Assembly (NCBI RefSeq): GCF_001949145.1
Contig: NW_019091371.1
Coordinates: 1,614,720-1,662,700, forward strand
Origin: Acanthaster planci
Lineage: Eukaryota; Echinodermata; Asteroidea; Valvatida; Acanthasteridae
Length of the DNA: 47,981 nucleotides
Reading direction: 5' to 3'
Numbering within the stretch: position 1 is the first letter of the stretch; each line of letters begins with the position of its first letter. The position numbers and the translations under genes are program-made. A model generated the notes under the pieces. That model was not told where the DNA came from, did no database searches, and was given only the letters and a program-made list of their open reading frames with translations. This document shows positions 33,796-43,090 of the stretch, one piece after another.

Positions 33796-34631
33796 ATCAG
33801 ACTCGGCCAACAACGGCAAAGACAAGGCGATTGCAGATGCGTTTAAAAATAGGTATACGATTCTGTTAGACACGCCGTTATTGACAGATCACGGTCCTTT
33901 TTATCCTTCGGGTTTTAAAGAGCCTTTGACATACCAATTGACTTTTAACGATCTCAACACAGTAGTTAACTCGTCTGACACGGCTGCAGAATATGCAATT
34001 TCGGATATAACTTTAGAATACGAAGTCGTAGCTAATTGAGACCTGGCCCAAAGTATGAGGAGTAAGCATAAAGGGCCCGTTTACTACTTATTCCACCGAA
34101 TTCACTCGTGGAAGAAAGAGGTGGTAAATAAATCAGACACGTAATGGAACATCAGTATCGACCAGACGATTAAAAGTCTGAAAGGCGTTTTGGTTCTGTT
34201 CAAAGATCCGATCGTCAAAAATCTTCAGAGATTTTACAACCCACACATAACTAAAACGGTCGTAACGGTCGAAGGTAAGCCAAATTAATTGTATTCGCAG
34301 GGACTTTTCGAATATCAGCATTGGAACGAAATCAACAAGTACTTCGGTGACTCGGAAACTGAATCGGCTCGCGCAGTAGCCAAAGACTTAAACTTGACCA
34401 GAGTTGACATGGCCGATTACTTGAAAGATAAGTATGGGCTTTGGCTCGATTTCAGGAGTTGGGATGATCACTCGGTGCATGGGTTGAGTAGGCCTCTCGG
34501 GGTGGTGGTGATATATCGATACAGATGGAAAGACGGGCAGAAACGGCGGGGCCTTTGACGATGTATGTATTTTTGGTAATGGACGTGCAGTTGACGGTGG
34601 AAGAGGGTAATTTTAAGAGTCTAGTGTATTA
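33786..34631 (+). pseudogene. Polinton B major capsid protein, C-terminal half
   Basis: Reading in one main frame: SANNGKDKAIADAF, IPLDTPL-like ILLDTPLLTDHGPFYPSG, LTYQLTFND near 33928, AISDITLEYEVV near 33995, YLFHRIHSWKKE near 34090, then IKSLKGVLVLFKDP near 34167, VTVEGKPN followed by LYSQGLFEYQHW near 34290, and after a frameshift ERRAETAGPLTMYVFLVMD near 34540, ending SLVY at 34631. This succession is that of the double jelly-roll capsid protein carried by Polintons and adintovirus-like elements. Stops lie near 34038, 34143 and 34287. The N-terminal half is missing; a matching fragment is in A. Confidence 0.75.
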
Positions 34632-34649
34632 AGTGGAGTTTCAAATAAA

Positions 34650-35281
34650 ATGTGTGCAAACATGTACAAGAGACCTCACTGCGCCTTGATCGTGGGTAAA
34701 ACAGGTAGCGGGAATACACAGTGGATATTAGACCTTCTTGAGATTGAATACCGGTTCACATTTGAAGCAATGATAATTATTTGTCCCACGTTGTCTAAAA
34801 ATAAAACGTATTTGGAGCGGCTGTGGATCTACAACGATGATAACGTATATCTTTGCGACTTGGATCGGGAGAAGCTCGAATTAAATGAAGCGATTCAACT
34901 TTACCAGAAATTATTTGACGTTGTAAATACTTTGTTCATTGTAGACGATTGCGCGGCTGACCAGTTTATCAAATATCTTAAAAATCTAAAGGCAGCAGTA
35001 CATGTGCGTTGAGTAAGATGGCATTTAGTGGCAGACATTACTCGCATTCGTGTTGGTTATTGTCACAAAAGTATAATTCGGTATTAAAAGACTATTGGGA
35101 AAATACGGCATGTACTGCTTTATTTCATTGTAAAGACCGTAACGGTTTTGATCAGTGTTTAGACGAGAATGATGTAATCCCTGATGAAAAACGTGACTCG
35201 ATTAAAAGGCATTTGAGGGTCGTAACGTTTAGCAAGTTGATTTTAAACACTGAACCGCCTGTGGGTTATGTACTTCGATAA
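34650..35281 (+). pseudogene. Polinton B A32/FtsK-type genome-packaging ATPase
   Basis: Frame 34650-35012 carries a P-loop at residues 16-23 reading GKTGSGNT, where the usual lysine of GK(T/S) is Asn, and a Walker B TLFIVDDCA at residues 94-102. After a +1 frameshift near 34998 the protein continues ALSKMAFSGRHYSHS, WLLSQKYNSVLKDY and DENDVIPDEKR to 35281. This matches the ATPase that pumps DNA into capsids in Polintons and related viruses and lies directly after MCP, as usual. Frameshift plus loss of the P-loop lysine make it inactive. The start ATG follows TTTCAAATAAA. Confidence 0.85.
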
Positions 35282-35383
35282 GCTACCTGATGAACTAGCT
35301 TGAACTAGCTACGATTTGTTGAAATTGACTGTTTTAACCTAGCTACACCAAATTTTAAGTTTAGCTATAATTTAAGAGCAGCA

Positions 35384-35575
35384 ATGTTGCAATTGATTCA
35401 AGTAGTTACCGAGCTAGTTATCGCGGCTAATTTAACCTACTACACCTACGAATACTTGCGACTTAAATTAACGATCAACAAATTTAAATCGTATATAATA
35501 AAATGGACATTAAATCAATTGTTAACGACACAAAAAATGAAACCACCGAATCAAAATCGAACATCGAATCTTTAA
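35384..35575 (+). CDS. Polinton B small membrane protein candidate
   Basis: ATG 35384 starts MLQLIQVVTELVIAANLTYYTYEYL, a hydrophobic segment, then a basic tail RLKLTINKFK. The frame overlaps the start of the next gene by about 70 bp and reads straight through that gene's promoter element. The original stop was therefore probably the TAA inside TTTAAATCG in a shifted frame, giving about 35 residues. No family recognised. Confidence 0.45.
   Translation: MLQLIQVVTELVIAANLTYYTYEYLRLKLTINKFKSYIIKWTLNQLLTTQKMKPPNQNRTSNL
35480..35502 (+). promoter_or_regulatory. late-type start-site element
   Basis: TTTAAATCGTATATAATAAA followed directly by ATG 35503. This is one of several near-identical elements ahead of Polinton B genes on both strands (see 40268, 43066, 44289, 39488). 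It combines a TATA-like core with the start codon. Confidence 0.65.
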
Positions 35576-35992
35576 CCCAGGCAGAACAGGAAAAATTGTT
35601 TAATTTGTACGAGGTCGAATTCGGCAAAGAAATCGTGAAAACCTCAGGTCACTCGATTTGCAGTTTGTACTCGCGTTTACTAGGAAGTTTACCTTACTTT
35701 TACTACACCCGTTGATCTCCTAGGATTCAACGTCAATTTAACTTCTAATGAGGCACTAACTAAGGAATTACACGACAACCCTATCATAAGTCACACCATG
35801 GGTCATTTTCTTAGCGAACTTTGGTACAAGCACGGCGTGTACCTTTCACCACTGGTAGCAACGTTAATTACGACTAAGCATGTGGAGTTTAACGAAAGTT
35901 CTCTTATAATAAAAGAAGATGTCAGCAGAAGAACAACAAACGACAACACCTGCGCCGAGTCCAGCAAAGACGCAGGTACAGACAGGAACTAA
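35503..35992 (+). pseudogene. Polinton B conserved small gene (target-type gene)
   Basis: Starts MDIKSIVNDTKNE, then AEQEKLFNLYEVEFGKEIV and SLYSRLLGSLP. A frameshift near 35700 leads to VDLLGFNVNLTS, NPIISHTMGHFL, LSPLVATLITTKHVEF. The Polinton A copy (29094-29113 plus 46508-46838) shares KFGREVV, LYSRLLG, DPIISQSMG and SSLVATLITTKH. These conserved blocks show it is a genuine element gene. The hydrophobic LSPLVATLIT segment may contact membrane. Function unknown; its position between ATPase and the RVEQGKK gene fits a virion role. Confidence 0.65.
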
Positions 35993-36660
35993 AGTTAAAA
36001 ACCCAAAACGTGTGGAGCAGGGTAAAAAATTAACCGAGTCTAACAAAAAGATGAAACAGCAGCTAGCTAAAATGGCGGCGAGTGAACCTAGCGAAAGTAA
36101 AGTCTATGCAGACTTCGTCATAATTTTAAAGATAACCAGTACTTGATCATGGGCGGGTTAGTCGTTGGAGGAATTTTACTCGTGTTTTACTTTAAAAGAA
36201 AACCTGCCGAACCAACCCAAACAAAAGCCAGTGATGTAGTCGAGTACTTTTTGAGAACCAAGTTCTCTACCAAATATTGAACTAGTTAGGAGGGAACAAA
36301 GCTGAAGTACAGTGGCATTTGATGGTACATGCATAAAGGTAAGATTACAAAGCAACATAATGACTTCAGACCATCACTGTTTGATTAAAATTAACTTTTT
36401 AACTCCTTAAAACTTAAATTTTACACAACTGGGAGTGTCTGAAGTCTAACATTTATTTTGTAATCTTACCTTTGCACATTTACCATCAAATGCCTGTGCA
36501 CTCTGGCTTTATTCCCTCTTACCCAGTTTAGTATTTTGTGGAGAACGTTGGTGCTCGGAAAGTAATTGACTACAACACTGACAAAAGCTTCCGTAGCAAC
36601 GTCAAAAGCGAGCGTAGCAAGCGACCAAGAAGTTGTAGATATGGAGTAAGGTAAGTTTAA
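35919..36660 (+). pseudogene. Polinton B RVEQGKK-type membrane protein, split by a MITE
   Basis: From ATG 35919 (after TTATAATAAAAG): MSAEEQQTTTPAPSPAKT, a basic helix KNPKRVEQGKKLTESNKKMK, then after a frameshift near 36117 a membrane segment YLIMGGLVVGGILLVFYFKRK. The frame stops at the junction with the MITE at 36277 and picks up again after 36531, ending near a VVDME stop at 36646. The Polinton A copy has the equivalents KTPKLIAQA, WPIVGVIVAVAICLVV and LDME. A lysine-rich cytosolic region plus one C-terminal transmembrane helix is likely. Confidence 0.65.
36277..36531. mobile_element. 255 bp MITE with long inverted repeats and TA duplication
   Basis: The two arms (36277-36368 and 36437-36531) are imperfect reverse complements over about 90 bp, sharing GGCATTTGATGGTA, AGGTAAGATTACAAA and GACTTCAGAC. 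A TA lies on both sides (36275-36276 and 36532-36533). TA duplication fits a Tc1/mariner-related non-autonomous element. Removing it leaves an open reading frame across the join, so it landed inside a gene. No coding capacity. Confidence 0.85.
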
Positions 36661-36684
36661 AGACACTATATAATAAAACTAATA

Positions 36685-36927
36685 TAATAGAAATAAGTAA
36701 CACAAATGATATCGCCAATACGATCTATCACGGATCGGTCGTCTCTGCAATCTCCATGGGATATGCCATGCTAGGTAAAATACTACTGAAAATGAAATCA
36801 CCAGATTTGGATCGATTGTCGGTAGAAGACTGCTAAAATGACCGCTCTAGCCAGTAGTGCGTCAGCTACGGAGGCTTGGTCAGTGTCACAAGGAGTAATA
36901 CCGGCAAATGTGGCTATCGGTATTTAA
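36685..36927 (+). pseudogene. Polinton B small conserved membrane protein
   Basis: The frame NDIANTIYHGSVVSAISMGYAMLGKILLKM carries one hydrophobic helix, followed by SPDLDRLSVEDC. After a one-base shift it continues MTALASSASATEAWSVSQG and ends VIPANVAIGI at 36927. No ATG fits the frame; an ATA codon near 36690 sits where one would be expected, so the start may be mutated. It is tightly packed between two element genes. I consider it a small Polinton membrane protein of unknown function. Confidence 0.5.
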
Positions 36928-36959
36928 AGTAAAGTTTAAATCGTTTAAGTTAAACTAAG

Positions 36960-38104
36960 GTGGCAGTAGGCGGATTTGAATCAGTCGATTTTGACCCAAA
37001 TGATTTACCCCGAGAAGAAGCTGATAAAGAAGACATGACATGGGACGATACCTTTGATACAATGCAAGAAGAAACGACTTTTGTAGAAGGTCAAGCATCA
37101 CACTTGGTGTGTAAATTAAAAATTGAGTTAATCAGAGATAAAATGGACAATTTTTTTGACACGATTAAAGAAGAAACCGAGTTGGGCCGTTAATTAGAGA
37201 CCCAAGTATTTTTCATCTCGACCGTAAAGACCGATTGTACGTCACGTTTAGAGGTGTAAGAGTTCTTTTATCTCAAAATTTCTTAAATTAAACACCATTA
37301 GGGCCATAACTAACACTGATTTCGTAAGATGCGTCTTAGGATTTAGAGATTATGGAAGAAAACTGCAAAAAGCTGAATCAGAGTTAAAAACCATTCAGCC
37401 TGAAAACATTGAGATGCAAGAACTCCCACAAGAAGCCGACTAAGTCAGTGACATCATAGAAGATCTTACTCGGGATGCAGGCGTTCAAACCGAAAGACTA
37501 AATTACAGAGAACTCACTGCGTTAGACCAATTGTTACAGACGGCCAAAGGAGAATTAATTTTAAACCGAGGTAAATTAAATCAGTTGGATGAAAAAATTT
37601 GGCAGAATAAAAACGAGTTAGAAGGAGCGACAACTGAAGAAGAACGTGCAGAACTTCAGCAACAGTTAGGCGACTTACAAATAGAAAGACGGGGTAGGTT
37701 AGAATCTATTAACAGGAACACCGATCAATTAAGGAGCCAAATCAACCACATTAAGGAAACGATTACAGCAGTGATGGACGGCGATTTGACTTTTTGCGAG
37801 AAGATACAACGTTGTTTAGAGAGCAGAGCGTAGCGATTGTAGGTATTTTAACGGCTTTTTCACTGGTCGTAAGTACCACCGAAAGTAGCATTGTAGATAG
37901 CGTCAGAGCCGCCGGAACGCCTAATATAACGCCAGAACCTAAACCACCGAGCAAAGGCGGCGTAACCGATTGGATCAAACGTCAACTACAAAATCTGGCA
38001 AACGAGTAAAGGCGAGTAAAGCGGTCGGTTGGGTCGGGGAGAACTTGTGGACTTTATTTGTGGTCGCGGGTGTTTTAATATTGACTTGTGTGCAGAGGAT
38101 GTAA
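36960..38104 (+). pseudogene. Polinton B coiled-coil protein with C-terminal membrane segments
   Basis: The frame opens VAVGGFESVDFDPND with GTG at 36960, suggesting ATG was lost. An acidic region follows, then DRKDRLYVTFRGVRVL near 37220 and a long coiled coil near 37530-37760 (QTAKGELILNRGKLNQLDEK, LRSQINHIKETI). After a frameshift near 37795 it continues LFREQSVAIVGILTAFSLVV, a proline-rich linker, WIKRQLQNLANE and, in another frame, WVGENLWTLFVVAGVLIL before the stop at 38104. Two membrane helices after a coil suggest a large virion or assembly protein. At least five breaks. Converges with the leftward gene ending at 38171. Confidence 0.65.
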
Positions 38105-38170
38105 GTAGGACAAAAAAATTTAAACCTCTTCTCAAATCTGGGAAGGGGTACTTTTACGCCTTTTATTTTT

Positions 38171-39487
38171 CTAAGTTAATACTTTATACAACAATAAGCC
38201 TCAAACACCTACGGCAATGGCTCCTACGGTTAAAGACAGTTTCTCTTCGTTGTGGATGTCTAACGTTTTTTTCTCCTTTGGTTGAGCGGGTAAGGTTCCG
38301 GTTGGTTTGGTTCTGGTTGCTTTGGTTTGCTCGGTTCAAAATCGTCTTCAACCAGCAAATTTAAATCCAATACGTAACCAGTCTGCATGTCTTTGGTCGC
38401 AATTTGTAAATTATTGTTGTAACCTTCAAACGTACCGATACGTGAATCCATGTTCGAAGGTACCAGATATAACATCTGTGCGACTACGACGTTTAAAGGC
38501 GTTTTGCCGTATTACAACGAATCTTGAAATTGGTTTATCGATTGTTCGAGATCGGGCTCTGAATTTATTAGACTCTCTACGATCGTTACTGCTGTACTGC
38601 TGTTGCGCATCTAACCCGGTGCTAGGGGCTAAAACGCTTGTCTTTGTCTGAACCTGAGCGACCAGTAACGTGTATATATACGCCCTAATGGACTCGTTTA
38701 CTCTTGCAAATCCCGCGTCTGTTAATTTAGACTTCTTAGGAATAAAATCCCACCAAGCTAAGGTGACCGCATTTGACTGTTGTAAAAAGATACTTTGTAC
38801 GCGGTTGGGTGATCGGTATCTATCGACATGTACGTCAGACTCGCGTTTCTCCCGTTTACTATGTGCATGTCGCATTTGTTATAATTTTTACCCGGGACTT
38901 ACTTGATTCCTGTACTTTGCTCTATTTTTCGTTCCTCTTCGTTGGCCGGCGATTCCACAGAGCTTGCTGCGCATTTTCTAAAGGCTGCAATTCCGTCTGT
39001 ATTTAACCCGGCAAAACCGATTCCTTTATCCGGTGTATAAAAAGCTGCTCCCAATCCGTTTGATATCTTGTCGCGAGTTTGTAGGACTTATTTGGGTTTA
39101 TGTCGTACAGTAGACAAGTGTCTGCAAATTCCGATGATCGTAATTATTGTGTAGTGCGTCAAATACGTTGTCACTCGGAATGGGTATCACGCAGTCGTAA
39201 AATATTTTTCGTACGGTGTAATATACGTGAAAGTTGAACAAGGCCGACACGTATGGATCGGGGTCAAACAGTAGATCAAAACCCACTCCACAAGCCGTCG
39301 TCGCGCAATACACCGCGAAGTTAACTTGATTTCGGTAAAACGAAATTGGCTCTGTAACCCAGCGATTAACGGCTTCGTCTGTTTTCACTTTTGGTAATTT
39401 ATACGCGTGCCTTAAATTTGGAAATTTGGCTAAAAACCATTTGTCTCTGTTGACGACGATCGATAATTGACTAAGGTCGGCTCCCAT
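38171..39487 (-). pseudogene. Polinton B conserved 1.3 kb gene, C-terminal membrane anchor
   Basis: From ATG 39487: MGADLSQLSIVVNRDKW, AVYCATTACGVGFD, LFNFHVYYTVRKIF and PIPSDNVFDALHNNYD. After a stop and frameshifts come LGAAFYTPDKGIGFAG near 39050, LTDAGFARVNESIRAYIYTLL near 38720 and AQVQTKTSVLAPSTG. The end has SNMDSRIGTFEGYNN, a proline/glutamate linker KPKQPEPNQPEP and, near 38200, a hydrophobic LSLTVGAIAVGV segment before the stop. I believe this gene family recurs in animal Polintons, but no function is known. Its length and C-terminal anchor suggest an internal virion protein. Confidence 0.6.
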
Positions 39488-39513
39488 TTATTTTATACGC
39501 TTTTATTTACAAA
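39488..39513 (-). promoter_or_regulatory. start-site element of the 38171-39487 gene
   Basis: On the minus strand AATAAAAGCGTATAAAATAA followed by ATG. Matches the CGTATAWAATAAA consensus seen before other Polinton B genes, with AATAAAAG in place of TTTAAA. Confidence 0.55.
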
Positions 39514-39595
39514 GGAGTTGCCGTAGGTTTTACTTTTACTTCTTCCATTGTATTTTGGTACGGCGGAGGCGGGTATTTAACCAACTTGGTCAAAC

Positions 39596-40267
39596 TTACT
39601 TGCCAAGTTTTTTCGTAACATCTTTTTTTAAAACAGCCGCTCGTTCGTTAGCGAGTGTTTCTGCTCTTTCGTTTACTTGACGTTCGAATTCTTCTTTACT
39701 AAACGTTTTAGTTTCTGCCAGTTTAGTCGACGTACTTGACCTGATTTTTTCTTTCATTTCGTTAAACTTTTTCAGCTCGGATAAAATTAGCACAAATTGT
39801 TCTTGCGAAATGTCACCGTCTTCTAACGCGAGAGACACATATTCCTCGATGGTGTTTAGCTTGGAGTCTGCCAGCACGCGGATTTGGTCGTGTTTTTTTT
39901 TTTTTTTTTTTTGGGGGGGGGGGGTTTTATGGGTAAGTCGGCAACTGGCGTATTTTAACATCGCATAAGCCCCAAATGCCCCGATAGCAACGCCTTTCAT
40001 TACTAATCCTAAGGGACCGCTAATGACTCCGAAAATAGCGGGAATTCGTATAGATGCCGAAATTACTTCTACGCCGTATTCCACGTAATTGAGTGCAGTG
40101 AGTATCCGTTTAATCTTTTTGCTGCTAGTTTCGCGCGCGTCGTGTTCTCTTTGAATCTGAGATTTGATTTCTTCGATCTTTCTGAGCCTGTAAACTTAAG
40201 TCTCTGCTTGTTCGGCCGAGTTTAATTCTAGGTGCTTCGTTAAATCCGGATATACGTTAGTCGTCAT
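39596..40267 (-). pseudogene. Polinton B membrane-linked coiled-coil protein
   Basis: Start MTTNVYPDLTKHLELNS at 40267, one stop near 40198, then RKIEEIKSQIQREHDARE (coiled coil) and ISASIRIPAIFGVISGPLGLVMKGVAIGAFG (hydrophobic hairpin). A proline/lysine tract encoded by a T20G12 run comes next, then LADSKLNTIEEYVSLALEDGDISQEQFVLILSELKKFNEMKEKIRS split into helices, and a charged tail. Only one stop interrupts 223 codons, so this is among the best preserved genes. The hydrophobic hairpin between helical parts suggests a membrane-interacting virion protein. No function is established. Confidence 0.65.
39893..39924. repeat. T20G12 homopolymer pair
   Basis: Twenty T followed by twelve G on the plus strand, read on the minus strand as proline codons then lysine codons within the membrane-linked gene. 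Such runs are prone to length change and sequencing error, so the frame here is uncertain. Confidence 0.9.
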
Positions 40268-40293
40268 CTTTTTTATTATATACGTTTAAAAAA
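40268..40293 (-). promoter_or_regulatory. start-site element overlapping the upstream stop codon
   Basis: Minus strand TTTAAACGTATATAATAAAA then AGATG. The upstream gene ends at the TAA in ATATAA (40276-40278), so its stop codon lies inside the promoter of the next gene. Confidence 0.65.
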
Positions 40294-43065
40294 GTCTAAT
40301 TCGATTAAAACCCCGCCGCCCTTGTTACTTACCAGTTCACCTCGCTTGTTTTTTTCAAGAAAAAGTCAATTCGCCTATGTTTCTGTCTATTAACTGTTAG
40401 GGGTGTTTTACCTTGCGCAATAACCGAATCGTGCTGTACAAGATCTACAGCGTCTAACACGTCAGAAGATTGGCTGTTGTAAAAATTAGTGCCAGTATTT
40501 AACTGTTCGCAATGAATAAACATAGATTTCAAGGGGTTTAAATCGTAATTGCCCTGATAAATAATATTGTCAGTTGACGCACCACTAGGCAGACCTAAAA
40601 TCTTGGCTATCTGACTACTTAGGGTTAAAATAAGTCATCTTGAGACAAAAATAGCTAAAGTCACTCGCTTTGTTTCGGGAAAAAAAATTGAAAACTCACA
40701 CCTGGAATGGCGTTTAAAAAAATCAAAGCAGTCTATACCATAATAACCAGGTATTAATGTTACATAGCTGTTTTCTCCTGCATCCAAACGTTCAAATGTG
40801 TCTTTACCTCTAAAGTTATAATAAATCAATTCAAAAACTTCTCTTAAATTAGTTTCTTTTGTTGGATCACGTATAAAAAACTGTTCTTTGGGGAAAAAAT
40901 CTGCTTGGTTAGTTGTGATATTAGAGTATTTAATCGGTTTACATCCTGCTTTGTCTATTGCTAATTCACTTGCTGAAGGTTTTTAAAAATTATCTTCACT
41001 AAGTAAATCAACAAATATAGGTTCCAGCTCCCGTAACATTCTTTCAATTAATAATGGAGTTTCATAATCTTGCTTATCAAAAGATTTAAATTCAAAAACG
41101 CTAAACGCGGTCCCACTACTTGTTATTTCACTTCATAAAACTCGTCTACTGCTTCGTTTTCTATATCTTGTATTACGTCAAGATCTCCTTCATATATAGC
41201 AGGGTCTTGAAGTTCTTCCTCATGGCGGCCAATATGTCTTGCTATACAGCCATTTAAAAAAATTGTCTTACCTTTTCTATTGATGATAAAAAAAGACTTT
41301 TTAAATAGTTTATAATATGAATCAATCTTTCCCATGTATTTATGTAACGGGCTTTAAGATATATTTTTGTTCTTATTATCCCCGCATGCACAGGATCAGA
41401 GAACTGAACTCAGGGACAGGTGGACATCCGCATTCTAACTTTTTTGTCGATTGGCCTGAGCAGCCGTTAATTGAAAAAAATTACATTGCGCACGATCAAA
41501 GTATAGCTACTCAGCAATATATGGAAAGAGTTCCCGCCCGAGCCTGGTGACGCGGAACAGCAACACATATCAGCAAAAGTACCGGTACTATAGCAATCAG
41601 CAATTGTCCCCGCTATAGCAATCAGCAATTGCTCCCGCCCGAGCCTGATGACGCAGAACAGCAACTCATATCAGCAAATACATAGAGCTATCAGCAAAAA
41701 TGTATGAAAAGCAATTATCGTATCAACATTTGTTTCCGCCCAAAGCACGTGGAGCGATAAATTAATTTTGGAATGTACCTGCGCGGTACAAAGCCTTCGA
41801 TATGCAAATTCAAACAGCAATTACAACTGGCAGAATGCAAAAATACCCATCTTTCATGAACAAATTAACAAGGATTTACTCCAGCATACAATAACTTTGG
41901 GCCAACCATCAAACACTGGGATCGGACAGCAATTTCCACGAGGTGCGGCCCGACTTGGACTTACACTAGGTTGCTGGAATAACGGGTAACTAATGAGCAT
42001 TTTCAACAACCAATTACAGCTTTTATGTCAAAAGACAGAAATTAGTGAGTACGAAATGGCTTTTCTTAATTTGGCCCTTAATAATCTAGTGACTCCCCCG
42101 ACAAAGGAAGGGGTCAGGCCTTTCCTTTTGGCAAATTCCCATAAGTGTCGTAAATAAGAATACAGTGCCTTAAAACCGAGGTCAATTTGCGGTCCCTGAA
42201 TGAAATTCACGCCAAACAACCACCTACGTCGGTGACTTTGGCATTCTAAGAAGGGCGTAAACCCCTCTAAAAACCATTAAGGAGAAAAAAATTGGGGAAA
42301 TTCCCTTCTGGCTCCGTAAAACTGGCAACCGAGTACAGGATTTACCGGATCGCTGTCAATTACTCTAGAATCGGCAAAGTGGACTACCGACGGAATGCGC
42401 ATCAACATTTTTTGCAAGGCAACAAAAAAGGTATCAAAGTAAGCTACGGCTGACAGGTGGTGGCACTGAACGGGATGGAGGAGGGTTGCTTTTGCAAAAC
42501 AGACAGATTTTCTTTTTTCCAACCAAACGCCACGGCTGCTCAAGCAAAAATGACCGGGAGTAACTCTCTCCAGAGTTACTAACATTTTTAAGGTCACGCC
42601 ACTAACTAGTTCAAGGCATTAAATTACCGTGCCAGCAACCGCAAGTGAACACTACTGACCCACTTAGTGACAAGGGCCTCCAATGTCCCGCGGTGATAAA
42701 TTATTTGAACCTGCAATTTATTTTACCTCAAATTGATTAATTTTAAATCATCTTCCATAAAATTGGTAAAAAAATTCCAATTGATAATTATCTGAGAGTG
42801 AATCTGTTTCTTCTTTTAAAATGTCTATTAAAGATTGATACATTTCACCGTTAAAGTCACCAACCCTTCCTATTCTTAAAAAATAATAGTAATGACTTTC
42901 ACGTAATTCCCATTCGATTATATACAGCTTTGTAATGTTGAAATACCCAGCTTCAAACTGTATATTTTTCGCCCTAATTGCCTTGTCGCCTTTTCTGTTG
43001 TCAATCTTGTCTTTCAATTTAAACGTCTGCGCATTTTCAGTCAAGTAAAAAATGTGAGTCACCAT
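40276..43065 (-). pseudogene. Polinton B penton/fibre-like gene, copy 1, interrupted
   Basis: The N-terminus MVTHIFYLTENAQTFKLKDKID and GYFNITKLYIIEW match copy 2 (METHTFYLTKSEQTLNL, GYLNVTKSTEIEW). After LEFFYQFYGR near 42750 a foreign block (about 41340-42735) intervenes. Coding resumes with NRKGKTIFLNGCIARHIG, then FVDLLSEDNF, IPGYYGIDCFDFF near 40740, LGLPSGASTDNIIYQGNY near 40590 and VNRQKHRRIDFFLKK. The second half aligns with copy 2 (IPPGFYNADWFNFI, NVIYKGKID). The GFY-x-D-x-F and late strand-rich blocks resemble minor capsid (penton/fibre) proteins of Polintons; this is an inference. Several stops. Confidence 0.55.
41340..42735. other. foreign block inside penton-like copy 1
   Basis: About 1.4 kb with no similarity to Polinton genes. 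Its left part holds a tandem pair with 101 bp period (TCCCGCCCGAGCCTG at 41532 and 41633) and a 25 bp sub-repeat (TAGCAATCAGCAATTG). The middle is moderately GC-rich with an open plus-strand frame at 41768-41989. I could not define terminal inverted repeats or a target duplication, so the nature of the insertion is open. Confidence 0.5.
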
Positions 43066-43090
43066 TTTATTATATACGCTTTAAAAAATG
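43066..43090 (-). promoter_or_regulatory. start-site element, stop codon embedded
   Basis: Minus strand TTTAAAGCGTATATAATAAA directly before ATG 43065. The preceding gene stops at TAA 43081-43083, within TTTAAA. Only 15 bp separate the stop from the next start. Confidence 0.7.

Noticed and set aside
38029-38364. 111-codon plus-strand frame
   Set aside because: Overlaps the end of the coiled-coil gene in another frame and the tail of the convergent gene; no conserved content.
41591-41690. CRISPR-like array (repeated AGCAATCAGCAATTG)
   Set aside because: Only a few irregular tandem units without uniform spacers, in an animal genome.
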